From Methylobacterium sp. (GTDB lineage Bacteria > Pseudomonadota > Alphaproteobacteria > Rhizobiales > Beijerinckiaceae): a stretch of 64,000 nt of DNA. Position numbers and translations under genes: made by a program. The notes beneath the pieces were generated by a model, which was not told the DNA's origin, did no database searches, and saw only the letters and a list, made by a program, of their open reading frames with translations. Below are positions 7,362-17,458 of this stretch, one piece after another. The number at the start of each line of letters is the position of its first letter. Position 1 is the stretch's first letter. The DNA lies in the NCBI GenBank assembly GCA_013823325.1, contig PNLY01000001.1, forward strand, positions 1-64,000. The letters are read 5' to 3'.

Positions 7362-10300
7362 TGGCCACGCTCGTTCTGCAGGTCGCCGGTTCGGTGCTGG
7401 GTGCTGCCGTCGGCGGCCCGTTCGGCGCGATGATCGGCCGCTCGCTCGGCGCGATCGCCGGCGCGACCCTCGACCAGAGTCTTTTCGGCGGCAGCGGCAG
7501 TGGCACGCGCATCGTCGAGGGACCACGCCTCAAGGAAATCGATGGCCTCGCCTCGACGGAAGGCGCGCCGATCCCACGAGTCTACGGTCGGGCCAGGCTC
7601 GGCGGCCAGTTGATCTGGGCGACGCGCTTCGAGGAGGAGGTGACGACCACCGTCATCCGCACGAAAAGCGGCGGCAAAGGCGGCCAGAAGGCACAGAAGA
7701 CCTATGAGACGACCTACAGCTACTACGCCAATCTCGCGGTCGCGATCTGCGAGGGGCCAATCGCCTTCGTGCGTCGTATTTGGGCCGATGGGCGCGAGAT
7801 CGACTTCAGCACCGTGGGGCTGCGCATCCATCGCGGCTTCGAGAACCAAGAGCTCGATCCGCTGATCGCCGCCAAGGAAGCCGGTGCGGCGCCGGCCTAT
7901 CGCGGCACGGCCTATGTCGTGTTCGAGCGCTTTCCGCTTGCGGACTACGGCAATCGCGTGCCGCAATTCTCCTTCGAGGTGGTACGCGCCGTGCCGGGCC
8001 TCGGCGAGATGATCCGCGCGGTGACGCTGATCCCGGGCGCGAGCGAGTTCATCTACCAGCCGACCCTGGTCAATCAGGAGCCCGAAGCCGGCGTCACCAT
8101 TGCCGAGAACCGGCATCAACTGCACAGCGCCACCGATATCGACGGCGCGATCGGCCATCTGCTGGCGCTCTGCCCGAACCTGCGGCGCATCTCGCTGGTG
8201 GTCAGCTGGTTCGGCGACGATCTGCGCGCCGGCTCCTGCACCATCGCGCCGCGCGTCGAGATCGCGGACAAGAACACGCCCGACGCGCCCTGGTCGGTGG
8301 CCGGCCTCGACCGGGCGAGAGCGCGCATCGTCAGCCAGTCCAGCGGTCGGCCGGCCTATGGTGGCACGCCCTCCGATGACAGCGTCATCGCCCTGATCCG
8401 GCGGCTTCGCCATGTCTACGGGCTCGAAGTGGTGCTCTACCCCTTCGTGATGATGGACATTCCCTACGCCAACAGCCTGCCCGATCCCCACACCGGCGCG
8501 GCCTACCAGCCGCCCTATCCCTGGCGCGGCCGGATCACCTGTTCGCCGGCGCCCGGGCAGCCCTGGTCGCCCGACGGCACGTCGACTGCCGCCAGCCAGA
8601 TCGCGAGCTTCCTCGGCTCGGCCGCAGCCGCGGATTTCTGGCTCGACGGCGACAGGGTCGTCTGCGCGCGGCCCGACGAGTGGAGCTTCCGTCGCGCGGT
8701 GCTGCACGCGGCGATGCTCGCCAAGGCGGCCGGCGGCGTCGAGGGCTTCATCATCGGCTCCGAGCTGGTGGGCCTGACGCGGGTGCGCAGTGCGCCCGGT
8801 TCCTATCCGATGGTCGACGGCCTGGTCGCGCTCGCGGCCGAGGTCCGCGCCATCCTCCCGCTGCCGACCAAGCTCACTTACGCCGCCGACTGGACGGAGT
8901 ACGGCGCCCATGTCACCGATGGCGGGCTGGAGGTCCGCTTTCCGCTCGATCCACTCTGGGCGAGCGCCCATATCGACGCGATCGGCATCGACTATTATGC
9001 CCCGCTCTCCGATTGGCGCGACACGCCCGACCATGCCGACCTGTCTATCGCCCGCGGCCCTGCCGACGTCGATTATCTGCGCCATCGTCTGACCGCAGGT
9101 GAAGGCTACGACTGGTACTATGCCAGCCTGTCCGGCCGCTATGCGCAGACGCGCCTGCCGATCACCGACGGCGCCTTCGGCAAGCCCTGGATCTTTCGCC
9201 AGAAGGACCTGCCGAACTGGTGGTCGAACCCGCATGTCGAGCGCTTCGCGGGCTTCGAGATCGGCGCGACCGGCTGGCTGCCTGGCTCGAAGCCGATCTG
9301 GCTGACCGAAATCGGCCTGCCCGCTGTCGACAAGGGGGGCAATTCGCCGAACGTCTTTCCCGATCCGAAATCGGTCGATGGCGGCTATCCGCATTTCTCG
9401 ACGAAGGCGCGCGACGACCTCGTCCAGGCGCGTGGGCTGGAGGCGATCCTGTCCGGCTTCGATCCGGCACTGCCCGGCTTCGATCCCTCGCGCAACCCGA
9501 ACTGGGTCGCGCCCAGCCTGCGCATGGTCGACCCGGCCAACGTCTTCGTCTGGACCTGGGACGCTCGTCCGTTCCCGGCTTTCCCGGACCTGACCTCGGT
9601 CTGGGCCGACGGTGCGAACTACGAGACCGGCCACTGGATCAACGGCCGCCTCGAAGGCGTGACGCTCGACCGGCTGGTGCGGGCCATCCTGGCCGACTAC
9701 GGACTGCCGGTGCCGGACGAACTCGCGATCGACGGCTTTGCCGACGGTTATGTCCTCGACCGGCCGATCTCGGCGCGGCAGGCGATTGAGCCGCTTGCCC
9801 AGGCCTTCGGCTTCGATGCCGTCATCTCCTCCGGCAGGCTTGCTTTCCGCGGCCGCGCCGCGACGATCGCGCGGGCGCTGTCGATGGATGACCTCGTGCT
9901 CGACCGCGACGGCCGGCCCTTCGAATTACGCCGGGCACAGGAGAGCGAGCTGCCGCGCGAATTGCGCCTCGTTCATATCGACGGCAACAACGACTACCGC
10001 CAGGCGACAGCGCGCTCGCGCCGCCTTGCCGGGGCGGCGCGGCGGGAAAATGCCGTCGAGCTTCCCGTGGTCACGCGCCGGGCCGAAGGGCAGAGGCTCG
10101 CGGAGCAGCGGCTGCAGGAGATCTGGGCCGGCCGCGAAACCCTCGAACTGGAGCTCTCGCCGCGCTGCATCGACCTCGAAGCTGGCGATGTCATCTCGCT
10201 GGAGGTGGTCGGCGAACCCCGCCTGTTTCGGTTGACGCGCATCGGCGATGGCCCGACGCGGCGCGCCGAGGCGCGCTCGGTCGAGCCGGCGATCTATCGC

Positions 10301-11293
10301 GGCGCGGCGGCAGGAGCGGCGGAGCCGCGCCCGCCGAAGGTGACGCCGAGGATCGCAGGGCGGCCGGACGCGCTGATCCTCGACCTGCCGATCGCCCGGG
10401 ACACGCCGGCACCGTTGCAGTCGCTCGCAGCTTTCGCCGATCCCTGGCCCGGTGGCCTCGCGATCTGGCGCGCCGCCGAGGGCACGCCATTCGCCTTGGC
10501 CGGAATCGTTGCGGCCCCATCGATCATGGGCGAGACCTTGAGCGTGCTGAGGCCCGGCCCGCTCTGGCGGACCGATCGGCATAGTTCGGTCGATATCCGC
10601 CTTCGAGGGGGCGGTCTCGCCTCGGTTGCAGAAGAAGAGGCGCTCGCCGGCGCCAACGCGCTCGCCTTCATCGATCCGGCCGGAGAGGTCGAGATCGTGA
10701 CGGCGGCGCGGGTTGAGCTGATCGGCACGCGGACATTCCGACTGTCGCAGATGGTGCGCGGGCTCGGTGGTTCGGAGGCGGCGGCGGCACGGACATTGGC
10801 CGCTAGCGCGCGCGTCGTGGTTCTTGATGGTGCCGCCGTGTCGCTGACGACGAGCCTCGATGATGTCGGCCGGCATCTGCGCTACCGGGTCGGACCGCCC
10901 AATGCCGATGTCGCGTCCGCATCGATGCGCGAGCTTTCCGCGACGGTCGGCACCGCACCGCTGCGGCCGCTTGCGCCTGTCCGCTTGCGGGCAAGGCGGT
11001 CACCGTCCGGTATCGCATTGAGCTGGGTCCGGCGCAGCCGTGTCGGCGGCGATTCCTGGGAAGCGGTCGAGGTGCCGCTCGGCGAGGAGATCGAACGCTA
11101 CCGTGTGTCGATTCGCTCCGGAGGCATGATCGTCAGGATCACCGAGGTCGGCTCGCCAGGGATGCTCTACGAGACGGCGCAGGAGCTCGCCGATTTCGGC
11201 AGTCTTCAGGTCGCGCTGGACGTCGAGCTGGTACAGCTCAGCGTCGTTGCCGGGGCCGGCTTTTCCCGGCGTGGACTCGTCGCGGTCCGGTAA
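7361..11293 (+). CDS. GTA baseplate / host-recognition protein with TIM-barrel domain (g15-like)
   Basis: A 1310-aa protein, the largest of the cluster, equivalent to the RcGTA g15 'megatron'. The N-terminus is hydrophobic and Gly-rich (GSVLGAAVGGPFGAMIG). The middle third contains the GTA TIM-barrel-like domain (IDAIGIDYYAPLSDWRD; WLTEIGLPAVDKGG; VFVWTWDARPFPAFPDL). The last third resembles phage tail-tip domains. The ATG at 7361 overlaps the g14 stop. It forms the central fibre/baseplate and probably contacts the recipient cell. This is the last gene of the cluster in the window. Confidence 0.92.
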   Translation: MATLVLQVAGSVLGAAVGGPFGAMIGRSLGAIAGATLDQSLFGGSGSGTRIVEGPRLKEIDGLASTEGAPIPRVYGRARLGGQLIWATRFEEEVTTTVIRTKSGGKGGQKAQKTYETTYSYYANLAVAICEGPIAFVRRIWADGREIDFSTVGLRIHRGFENQELDPLIAAKEAGAAPAYRGTAYVVFERFPLADYGNRVPQFSFEVVRAVPGLGEMIRAVTLIPGASEFIYQPTLVNQEPEAGVTIAENRHQLHSATDIDGAIGHLLALCPNLRRISLVVSWFGDDLRAGSCTIAPRVEIADKNTPDAPWSVAGLDRARARIVSQSSGRPAYGGTPSDDSVIALIRRLRHVYGLEVVLYPFVMMDIPYANSLPDPHTGAAYQPPYPWRGRITCSPAPGQPWSPDGTSTAASQIASFLGSAAAADFWLDGDRVVCARPDEWSFRRAVLHAAMLAKAAGGVEGFIIGSELVGLTRVRSAPGSYPMVDGLVALAAEVRAILPLPTKLTYAADWTEYGAHVTDGGLEVRFPLDPLWASAHIDAIGIDYYAPLSDWRDTPDHADLSIARGPADVDYLRHRLTAGEGYDWYYASLSGRYAQTRLPITDGAFGKPWIFRQKDLPNWWSNPHVERFAGFEIGATGWLPGSKPIWLTEIGLPAVDKGGNSPNVFPDPKSVDGGYPHFSTKARDDLVQARGLEAILSGFDPALPGFDPSRNPNWVAPSLRMVDPANVFVWTWDARPFPAFPDLTSVWADGANYETGHWINGRLEGVTLDRLVRAILADYGLPVPDELAIDGFADGYVLDRPISARQAIEPLAQAFGFDAVISSGRLAFRGRAATIARALSMDDLVLDRDGRPFELRRAQESELPRELRLVHIDGNNDYRQATARSRRLAGAARRENAVELPVVTRRAEGQRLAEQRLQEIWAGRETLELELSPRCIDLEAGDVISLEVVGEPRLFRLTRIGDGPTRRAEARSVEPAIYRGAAAGAAEPRPPKVTPRIAGRPDALILDLPIARDTPAPLQSLAAFADPWPGGLAIWRAAEGTPFALAGIVAAPSIMGETLSVLRPGPLWRTDRHSSVDIRLRGGGLASVAEEEALAGANALAFIDPAGEVEIVTAARVELIGTRTFRLSQMVRGLGGSEAAAARTLAASARVVVLDGAAVSLTTSLDDVGRHLRYRVGPPNADVASASMRELSATVGTAPLRPLAPVRLRARRSPSGIALSWVRRSRVGGDSWEAVEVPLGEEIERYRVSIRSGGMIVRITEVGSPGMLYETAQELADFGSLQVALDVELVQLSVVAGAGFSRRGLVAVR

Positions 11294-11345
11294 GCTAGCC
11301 TCACGTTGATGTTCATGGCGCATTCACGCGTATCGGGCTAGCCCA

Positions 11346-11672
11346 ATGGCGATGATGCTGCTCGACCCCAATGTCGCGATTCTCGCGCTCGTGACCGCGA
11401 CCGCTTCGCCGGTGGAGCCGGTCGATGCGGCGCCGCCGATCGCCTGCCTGTCGGCCCAGGAAACGCGAGAGGCGGTGTCGGACGGCAAGGTCATGCAGCC
11501 CGCAGCCGCCTCCCGCCATGCTCGTGAGGCAGCGCCGGGAGAAGTCCTGCGGATCCGGCTCTGCCGCCAGGGCGACGAGTTCGTCTATGTGGTGACGACG
11601 ATGAAGCGCGATGGTCGTGTCGCCCGGGTCACGCTCGACGGCGCCTCGGGCAAGGTGGCGGATATCCGCTAG
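11346..11672 (+). CDS. feuN: Small exported PepSY-like protein upstream of feuPQ, FeuN-like
   Basis: A 108-aa protein with a hydrophobic N-terminus (MLLDPNVAILALVTATA), consistent with export. The C-terminal half ends in YVVTTMKRDGRVARVTLDGA, like the last strands of a PepSY domain. It lies 46 bp upstream of a FeuP-type regulator on the same strand. In rhizobia, as I recall it, the small periplasmic protein FeuN is encoded just upstream of feuPQ and inhibits the FeuQ kinase. Position, size and export signal fit that role, but the name rests on context. In-frame ATG codons at 11352 and 11355 are alternative starts. Confidence 0.6.
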   Translation: MAMMLLDPNVAILALVTATASPVEPVDAAPPIACLSAQETREAVSDGKVMQPAAASRHAREAAPGEVLRIRLCRQGDEFVYVVTTMKRDGRVARVTLDGASGKVADIR

Positions 11673-11718
11673 TTCAGCTATTCCCCGTTCCTGATCCGCC
11701 AATCGGAGAAAAGCCGCC

Positions 11719-12381
11719 GTGCGACTGCTCGTCGTCGAGGACGACAAGGACCTCAACCGCCAGATCGTCAATGCGCTGGAGAACGCCGGCTATGCCGTCG
11801 ACAAGGCCTTCGACGGCGAGGAAGGCCTCTATCTCGGCGAGACCGAGCCCTATGACGCCGTGATCCTCGATCTCGGCTTGCCCAAGGTCGACGGCGTCGC
11901 CGTGCTGCAGGGCTGGCGCCGGGCCGGCAAGACCATGCCGGTGCTGATCCTGACGGCGCGCGACCGCTGGAGCGATAAGGTCTCGGGCTTCGACGCCGGC
12001 GCCGACGACTATGTCGTCAAGCCCTTCCATGTCGAGGAACTGCTCGCTCGCGTCCGGGCACTCCTGCGGCGTGCCGCCGGCCACGCGACCGCCGAGCTGA
12101 TCTGCGGTCCTGTCCGCCTCGATACGCGCGCCAGCCGCGTCGTCGTCGACGGCAACCCGGTCAAGCTGACCTCGCACGAGTACCGGCTGCTCGCCTATCT
12201 GATGCATCATCAGGGCCGCGTGGTCTCGCGCACCGAACTGGTCGAGCATCTCTACGATCAGGATTTCGATCGCGATTCCAACACCATCGAGGTCTTCGTC
12301 GGCCGCCTGCGCAAGAAGCTCGGGGTCGACGTCATCGAGACCGTGCGCGGGCTCGGCTATATCGCCGCCGCGAAGCCCTGA
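11719..12381 (+). CDS. feuP: OmpR-family response regulator FeuP
   Basis: A 220-aa two-domain response regulator. The receiver domain has the acidic pocket EDD at residues 7-9, phospho-acceptor Asp51 (VILDLGLPKVDG) and Lys in VVKPFHV. The winged-helix DNA-binding domain includes LTSHEYRLLAYLMHH and ends TVRGLGYIAA. The start codon is GTG. It pairs with the kinase 7 bp downstream. The order feuP-feuQ upstream of the cytochrome c maturation genes matches the arrangement I recall from Rhizobium leguminosarum, where FeuPQ affects iron uptake, and FeuPQ also controls osmoadaptation genes in Sinorhizobium. Confidence 0.8.
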   Translation: MRLLVVEDDKDLNRQIVNALENAGYAVDKAFDGEEGLYLGETEPYDAVILDLGLPKVDGVAVLQGWRRAGKTMPVLILTARDRWSDKVSGFDAGADDYVVKPFHVEELLARVRALLRRAAGHATAELICGPVRLDTRASRVVVDGNPVKLTSHEYRLLAYLMHHQGRVVSRTELVEHLYDQDFDRDSNTIEVFVGRLRKKLGVDVIETVRGLGYIAAAKP

Positions 12382-12388
12382 GGCCGTC

Positions 12389-13765
12389 ATGCCGGTCACG
12401 CGGCAGCGCTTCTCGCTCGGCGCCCGGCTCTTCATCTCGGCCGCCATCTGCTGCGCGCTGGTCCTGATCCTCGCCGGATTCGGCCTCACCACCTTCTACC
12501 GCCGTTCGGCCGAACGCGGCTTCGACGAGCGCCTCAGCGTCTACATCAAGGAATTGGTCGCCGACCTCGCCGCGCCGCCCGAGGCCGAGCGCCAGGCGAT
12601 CGGCGATCTGGGCGAGCCGCGCTTCGACCTGCCGCTCTCCGGCTGGTACTGGCAGATCATCCGGCTCGATGGCGAGCGCCCGAGCGTGCGCACCTCGCGC
12701 TCCCTGGTCGGCGGGCAATTGCCTAAACTGCTCGATCAGAACCTGCAGCCGAATCCGCGCGGCTTGCGCGAGAGCTATATCTCGGGGCCGGACGAGCGGC
12801 GTCTGCGCGTGCTCGAACGCGAGATCGATGTCGGTGAGGATGGCCGCTTCACGGTCGGCGTCGCCGCGCCCGCCGACGAGATCGAGGGCGATATCCGAGA
12901 TTTCCGCTTCGCCCTGACGCTGACCTTCCTCTTCCTCGGACTCGCCCTTGTCGCCTCGACGATCGCGCAGGTTCGCTTCGGCCTGCGTCCGCTGGCGCGT
13001 TTGCGCTCGGCAGTCGGTACAGTGCGCACCGGCGAGAGCACCCGCATCGCCGGGCGCTATCCGCCTGATCTTGCTCCACTCGCCGGCGAGCTCAACCAGC
13101 TCATCGACGCCAATCGCGAGATCCTGGAGCGCGCCCGCACCCAGGTCGGCAATCTCGCCCATGCCCTCAAGACCCCACTCAGCGTGATGCAGAACGAGGC
13201 TGAGGCCAGCCAGGGCGTCCTCTCCCAGACGGTCCGCCACCAGACTGCGATCATGCGCGACCAGGTGCAATACTATCTCGACCGGGCCCGGGCCGCGGCC
13301 CTGTCGGGAGCGCTGGGCGGCATCTGCGAAATCTCGCCCTCGCTCGACGCGCTGATCCGGACCTTCGAGAAGATCGCTCAGGGCAGGGCGATCGAGGGCA
13401 GCCATAGCGTTCCTGCTGATATCCGCTTTCGCGGCGAGAAGCAGGATTTCGAGGAGATGCTCGGCAATCTGCTCGACAACGCCTTCAAATGGGCGCGTAC
13501 CGAGGTGCAGGTCAGCCTGGCGCCGGCAACGCAGACGCCGGAAGGGCGCCTCGTCCTGCTGATCGACGATGATGGGCCAGGGCTTCCCGACGATGCGATG
13601 GTTGAGGTCCTCAAGCGCGGCCGCAGGCTGGATGAGACCACGCCCGGCTCCGGGCTTGGGCTCTCGATCGTTGTCGATCTCGCCAAGCTCTATGGCGGCG
13701 GCCTCTCGCTGGAGCGCTCGCCGCTCGGCGGTGTCCGCGCCCGTCTCGTCCTGCCGGCGGTCTGA
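12389..13765 (+). CDS. feuQ: Sensor histidine kinase FeuQ
   Basis: A 458-aa membrane histidine kinase. TM1 is at about residues 12-36, the periplasmic sensor region at about 37-172, TM2 at about 173-195, followed by a HAMP linker. The phospho-acceptor is His258 in NLAHALKTPL. The N box (LLDNAFKWA), G1 (DDDGPGLP) and G2 (GSGLGLSIV) motifs are all present. It is PhoQ-like in layout. It should phosphorylate the FeuP-like regulator encoded immediately upstream and may be restrained by the FeuN-like protein through its periplasmic domain. Confidence 0.78.
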   Translation: MPVTRQRFSLGARLFISAAICCALVLILAGFGLTTFYRRSAERGFDERLSVYIKELVADLAAPPEAERQAIGDLGEPRFDLPLSGWYWQIIRLDGERPSVRTSRSLVGGQLPKLLDQNLQPNPRGLRESYISGPDERRLRVLEREIDVGEDGRFTVGVAAPADEIEGDIRDFRFALTLTFLFLGLALVASTIAQVRFGLRPLARLRSAVGTVRTGESTRIAGRYPPDLAPLAGELNQLIDANREILERARTQVGNLAHALKTPLSVMQNEAEASQGVLSQTVRHQTAIMRDQVQYYLDRARAAALSGALGGICEISPSLDALIRTFEKIAQGRAIEGSHSVPADIRFRGEKQDFEEMLGNLLDNAFKWARTEVQVSLAPATQTPEGRLVLLIDDDGPGLPDDAMVEVLKRGRRLDETTPGSGLGLSIVVDLAKLYGGGLSLERSPLGGVRARLVLPAV

Positions 13766-13841
13766 CGTCGCATTGCCTGCGTGACCCTTTGTCGCCATCT
13801 TCGGACATGAACCGGCACCTGCGAACGGCTATGAACGGCCA

Positions 13842-14945
13842 ATGCTGATCTGGATCATCTTCGCGGCTATGACGGGCGCGGCGGTCATGGCGGTACTTTG
13901 GCCGCTCGGCCGCCGGGCGCCGGCGCTCGCCGCCGATACGGCCGGAGCGACCGCGCTCTACCGCGCCCAGCTCGCCGAGATCGACCGCGATCTCGGCCGC
14001 AAGCTGATCGGCGCTGCGGAAGCGGATGCGGCCAAGGCCGAGGCGGCCCGCAGGCTGCTGCGCGAGACCGCATCGGAAACTGCTCCCGCCGGCGAGAGCG
14101 AGCCGGCTTTGCGCCGGCGCCGCGCTGCCTCCGCCATCGCGCTCTCCTGCGTGCCCCTGCTCGCGCTCCTGATTTATGGCGCCTATGGTTCGCCGGCGGT
14201 TCCCGACCAGCCGCTCGCCGCGCGAATGAAGGGGAATCCGGCACAGGATTTCGAACTGGCGCTGGCGCGGATCGAGGCGCATCTCGCCGCCAACCCCACC
14301 GACGGCAAGGGCTGGCACGTGCTCGCGCCGGTCTACCTCCGCCAGGGCCGCTTCGAGGATGCCGCCAAGGCCTTCGCCAATGCGGTCCGCTACGATGGCG
14401 CGACGACCGAGCGGCTGGGCGGCCAGGCCGAGGCGCAGATCCTCGCGGCCGGCGGCGTCGTCACGGCGGCTGCGCGCGAAAGCCTCGCCGAGGCATTGAA
14501 GCTCGATCCGGCCAATCCGCGCGCCCGCTTCTTCATCGCGATCGGGCAGGAGCAGGACGGACAGGTATCGGCCGCGATCGCATCACTGAAGGCCTTGCTC
14601 GCCGATGCGCCGGCCGACGCCCCCTGGACGGGGACTGTCCGGGCGCGCCTCGAAGGGCTGGAACGCCCGGCTGCTCCGGCCGATGCGATCGCCAGCCTGC
14701 CCGAGGCCGAGCGCATGGGCGCGATCCGCGGCATGGTCGATGGCCTCGCGGCCCGGCTCGCCGCAGGCGGCGGCAGCCTCGCCGACTGGTCGCGCCTGAT
14801 CCGCTCGCAAGCGGTCCTGGGTGAGCGCGAGGCCGCGCAAAAGTCGCTCTCCATGGCCCGCCAGCGCTTGGCGCCCGATCAGGCGGCCGCGTCCGCTCTC
14901 GACGGCTTGCGCAGCGAACTCGGCCTGCAGGAGGCCGTTCGATGA
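13842..14945 (+). CDS. ccmI: Cytochrome c biogenesis protein CcmI (CycH)
   Basis: A 367-aa CcmI/CycH protein. Two membrane segments (residues about 2-22 and 99-118) flank the cytoplasmic loop with [13 protein letters not shown], the diagnostic N-terminal motif. A periplasmic TPR-like part follows ([22 protein letters not shown]). CcmI holds apocytochrome c for the CcmFH haem lyase. It is the first gene of ccmI-ccmE-ccmF-ccmH, and its stop overlaps ccmE by 4 bp. Confidence 0.92.
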   Translation: MLIWIIFAAMTGAAVMAVLWPLGRRAPALAADTAGATALYRAQLAEIDRDLGRKLIGAAEADAAKAEAARRLLRETASETAPAGESEPALRRRRAASAIALSCVPLLALLIYGAYGSPAVPDQPLAARMKGNPAQDFELALARIEAHLAANPTDGKGWHVLAPVYLRQGRFEDAAKAFANAVRYDGATTERLGGQAEAQILAAGGVVTAAARESLAEALKLDPANPRARFFIAIGQEQDGQVSAAIASLKALLADAPADAPWTGTVRARLEGLERPAAPADAIASLPEAERMGAIRGMVDGLAARLAAGGGSLADWSRLIRSQAVLGEREAAQKSLSMARQRLAPDQAAASALDGLRSELGLQEAVR

Positions 14946-15460
14946 CCATCCAAGCCGGTATTCCCGCCACCCCGCCGCGCAAGCGCCTGACCCGCAAGCA
15001 GCGTCGTCTCGTCGTGATCGCCTCGGCCGGGGTCGTCCTCGGCCTTGCGGCCGGGCTGGTCGCCTATGCGCTACGGGATTCGATCGTCTTCTTTTACGGC
15101 CCGACCGAGATCGTCGAGAAGGGCCTCACGCCCGGCACGCGCCTGCGCCTTGGCGGCCTGGTCGAGACCGGTTCGGTCGAGCGAGGCGCCAACCAGCGCG
15201 TCAGCTTCGCCGTCACCGACGGCAAGACCCGGACCTTGGTCAGCTATACCGGCCTGTTGCCTGATCTCTTCCGCGAAGGGCAGGGCGTGGTCACCGAAGG
15301 CGTGCTCGAGGGGCCGGGACGGTTCCGCGCCGATTCCGTCCTCGCCAAGCATGACGAGACCTATATGCCGCGCGAGGTCGCCGACGCGCTGAAGAAGCAG
15401 GGCCATTGGCAGCCCGGCGAAACCAAGCCCGGCGCTCCCGCAGCGCCGGCCACGAAATAG
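14942..15460 (+). CDS. ccmE: Haem chaperone CcmE (CycJ)
   Basis: A 172-aa CcmE protein. It has an N-terminal membrane anchor at about residues 22-44, then the OB-fold domain. The haem-binding motif HDETYMP places the covalent haem ligand at His137 and the axial Tyr at 141. The Pro/Ala-rich C-terminal tail is typical. CcmE carries haem from CcmABCD to CcmF in the periplasm. It overlaps ccmI by 4 bp. Confidence 0.95.
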   Translation: MTIQAGIPATPPRKRLTRKQRRLVVIASAGVVLGLAAGLVAYALRDSIVFFYGPTEIVEKGLTPGTRLRLGGLVETGSVERGANQRVSFAVTDGKTRTLVSYTGLLPDLFREGQGVVTEGVLEGPGRFRADSVLAKHDETYMPREVADALKKQGHWQPGETKPGAPAAPATK

Positions 15461-15470
15461 GGCTGCGCCT

Positions 15471-17453
15471 GTGTTCGTCGAGATCGGTCATTTCGCTCTG
15501 GCATTGGCGCTGGGTGTCGCCGTCGTCCAGACGATCGTGCCGCTCTGGGGCGTGGCCCGGAACGATCCGGCCCTGGCCTCGGTGGGCCCTGCGGCCGCGA
15601 TCGCCAGCTTCCTGCTCGTCGCGATTTCCTTTGGCTGCCTGACGGCGTCCTATGTGACGTCAGATTTCTCGGTCGAGAATGTCGCCGCTAACTCGCATTC
15701 GACGCAGCCGCTGATCTACAGGCTGACCTCGGTCTGGGGGAACCATGAGGGCTCGATGCTGCTCTGGGTCCTCATCCTCGTGCTGTTTGGTGCGCTGGTC
15801 GCCTTGTCGCGGCGCTCGCTGCCGGCGAAGCTGCGGGCCGGAGCGCTCGCGGCGCAGGGCAGCATCAGCGTCGCCTTCCTCGCCTTCACGCTGCTGACCT
15901 CGAATCCCTTCCGCCGCCTCGTCCCGGCGCCGGGCGAGGGGCAGGATCTCAATCCGATCCTGCAGGACCTCGGCCTCGCGATCCATCCGCCGCTGCTCTA
16001 TGTCGGCTATGTCGGCTTCTCGATCACTTATGCGTTCGCCGTGGCGGCGCTGATCGAGGGCAAGATCGATGCGGTCTGGGCCCGCGCCGTCCGGCCCTGG
16101 ACCTTGCTGGCCTGGACCTTCCTGACGCTCGGCATCGCCATGGGCTCCTATTGGGCCTATTACGAGCTTGGCTGGGGCGGCTGGTGGTTCTGGGACCCGG
16201 TCGAGAACGCCTCGCTGATGCCCTGGCTCGCCGGCACGGCACTGATCCACTCGACCGTGGTGATGGAGAAGCGCGACGCGCTCAAGGTCTGGACGATCCT
16301 GCTCGCGATCCTGACCTTCTCGCTCTCGCTGCTCGGCACCTTCATCGTCCGCTCCGGCGTGCTGACCTCGGTCCACTCCTTCGCCAGCGACCCGCAGCGC
16401 GGCCTGTTCATCCTCGGCATCCTGATCGCCTTCATCGGCGGTTCTCTGGCGCTGTTCGCCTGGCGAGCGCCGCTCCTGAAGCAGGGCGGCCTGTTCGCGC
16501 CGGTCTCGCGTGAGAGCGCGCTCGTCGTCAACAACCTCTTCCTGGCGACGGCCTGCGCCACCGTCTTCATCGGCACCCTCTATCCGCTTGTGTTGGAGAT
16601 GGTCACCGGCGACAAGATCTCGGTCGGCCCGCCCTTCTTCAATGCCACCTTCGTGCCGCTGCTGGTGCCGCTCCTGCTTCTGCTCCCCATCGGCCAGACG
16701 CTGGCCTGGAAGCGCGGCGACCTGCTGGGCGCCGCCCAGCGCTGCCAGGTCGCCTTCGGTCTCGGCGTGGTTACGACGCTGGCGATCTTTGCTTTCGTGC
16801 GCGGCGGCCCGGTGCTGGCGCCGCTCGGCATCGGCCTCGGCGTCTTCCTCGTCGTCGGGGCGTTCTGGGAGGTCGGCGAGCGCATTATCGGCCGCGCCAG
16901 CGGGGCGTCGGCCATGCTGTCGCGGGCGAAAGGCCTGCCGCGCTCGGCCTGGGGCACGGCACTCGGCCATGCCGGCGTCGGCATCAGCGTGATCGGCATC
17001 GCCGCCGTCGCCTGGGGCACCGAGTCGATCGGGATGCTCAAGGTCGGCGAGAGCCTGACAAGCGGCCGCTACACCGCGACGCTGGAGGCGGTGACGCCGC
17101 GCACCGGCCCGAATTATCGCGAGGATGCCGCCCGCTTCCGCATCGTCGCCGACGGCCGCGAGCTCAAGCCGGTCGAGGCGATGAAGCGCGTCTATACCGC
17201 CCGCAACATGCCGACGACCGAAGCGGGTATCCGCACGGTGGGGCTCGGGCAGGCCTATATCAGCCTGGGCGAGCCCGACGACAGCGGTGCGATCGCGGTC
17301 AAGCTGCACGACAAGCCGTTGATCCTGCTGATTTGGATCGGCGCGCTGGTGATGGCGGCGGGCGGCGCGCTCTCTCTGACCGACCGGCGCTTCCGGCTGG
17401 CCGCGCCGCGGCGCACGGCGGCTCCGGCCGCGCTTCCGCAAGCGGCCGAGTGA
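15471..17453 (+). CDS. ccmF: Cytochrome c haem lyase subunit CcmF (CycK)
   Basis: A 660-aa polytopic membrane protein with the WWD signature GGWWFWDPVENASLMPW near residues 233-249, and about 14-15 membrane segments. The start is GTG. CcmF attaches haem from CcmE to apocytochrome c together with CcmH and CcmI. Length and motif order match the family. Confidence 0.95.
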   Translation: MFVEIGHFALALALGVAVVQTIVPLWGVARNDPALASVGPAAAIASFLLVAISFGCLTASYVTSDFSVENVAANSHSTQPLIYRLTSVWGNHEGSMLLWVLILVLFGALVALSRRSLPAKLRAGALAAQGSISVAFLAFTLLTSNPFRRLVPAPGEGQDLNPILQDLGLAIHPPLLYVGYVGFSITYAFAVAALIEGKIDAVWARAVRPWTLLAWTFLTLGIAMGSYWAYYELGWGGWWFWDPVENASLMPWLAGTALIHSTVVMEKRDALKVWTILLAILTFSLSLLGTFIVRSGVLTSVHSFASDPQRGLFILGILIAFIGGSLALFAWRAPLLKQGGLFAPVSRESALVVNNLFLATACATVFIGTLYPLVLEMVTGDKISVGPPFFNATFVPLLVPLLLLLPIGQTLAWKRGDLLGAAQRCQVAFGLGVVTTLAIFAFVRGGPVLAPLGIGLGVFLVVGAFWEVGERIIGRASGASAMLSRAKGLPRSAWGTALGHAGVGISVIGIAAVAWGTESIGMLKVGESLTSGRYTATLEAVTPRTGPNYREDAARFRIVADGRELKPVEAMKRVYTARNMPTTEAGIRTVGLGQAYISLGEPDDSGAIAVKLHDKPLILLIWIGALVMAAGGALSLTDRRFRLAAPRRTAAPAALPQAAE

Positions 17454-17458
17454 GCGTG

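Noticed and set aside
7145..9634. An 829-codon open frame on the minus strand opposite GTA g15
   Set aside because: It is rich in Arg, Asp and Gly with no domain signature, and mirrors the high-GC third-codon pattern of the real gene on the plus strand.
1..11293. An intact prophage
   Set aside because: Gene order and the short tape measure match gene transfer agents. No integrase, lysogeny genes, lysis cassette or attachment sites are visible, although genes upstream of the window cannot be seen.
15660..17441. A 593-codon minus-strand frame opposite ccmF
   Set aside because: Composition is Arg/Asp/Glu/Gln-rich and low-complexity, and the plus strand encodes a full CcmF with its WWD motif.
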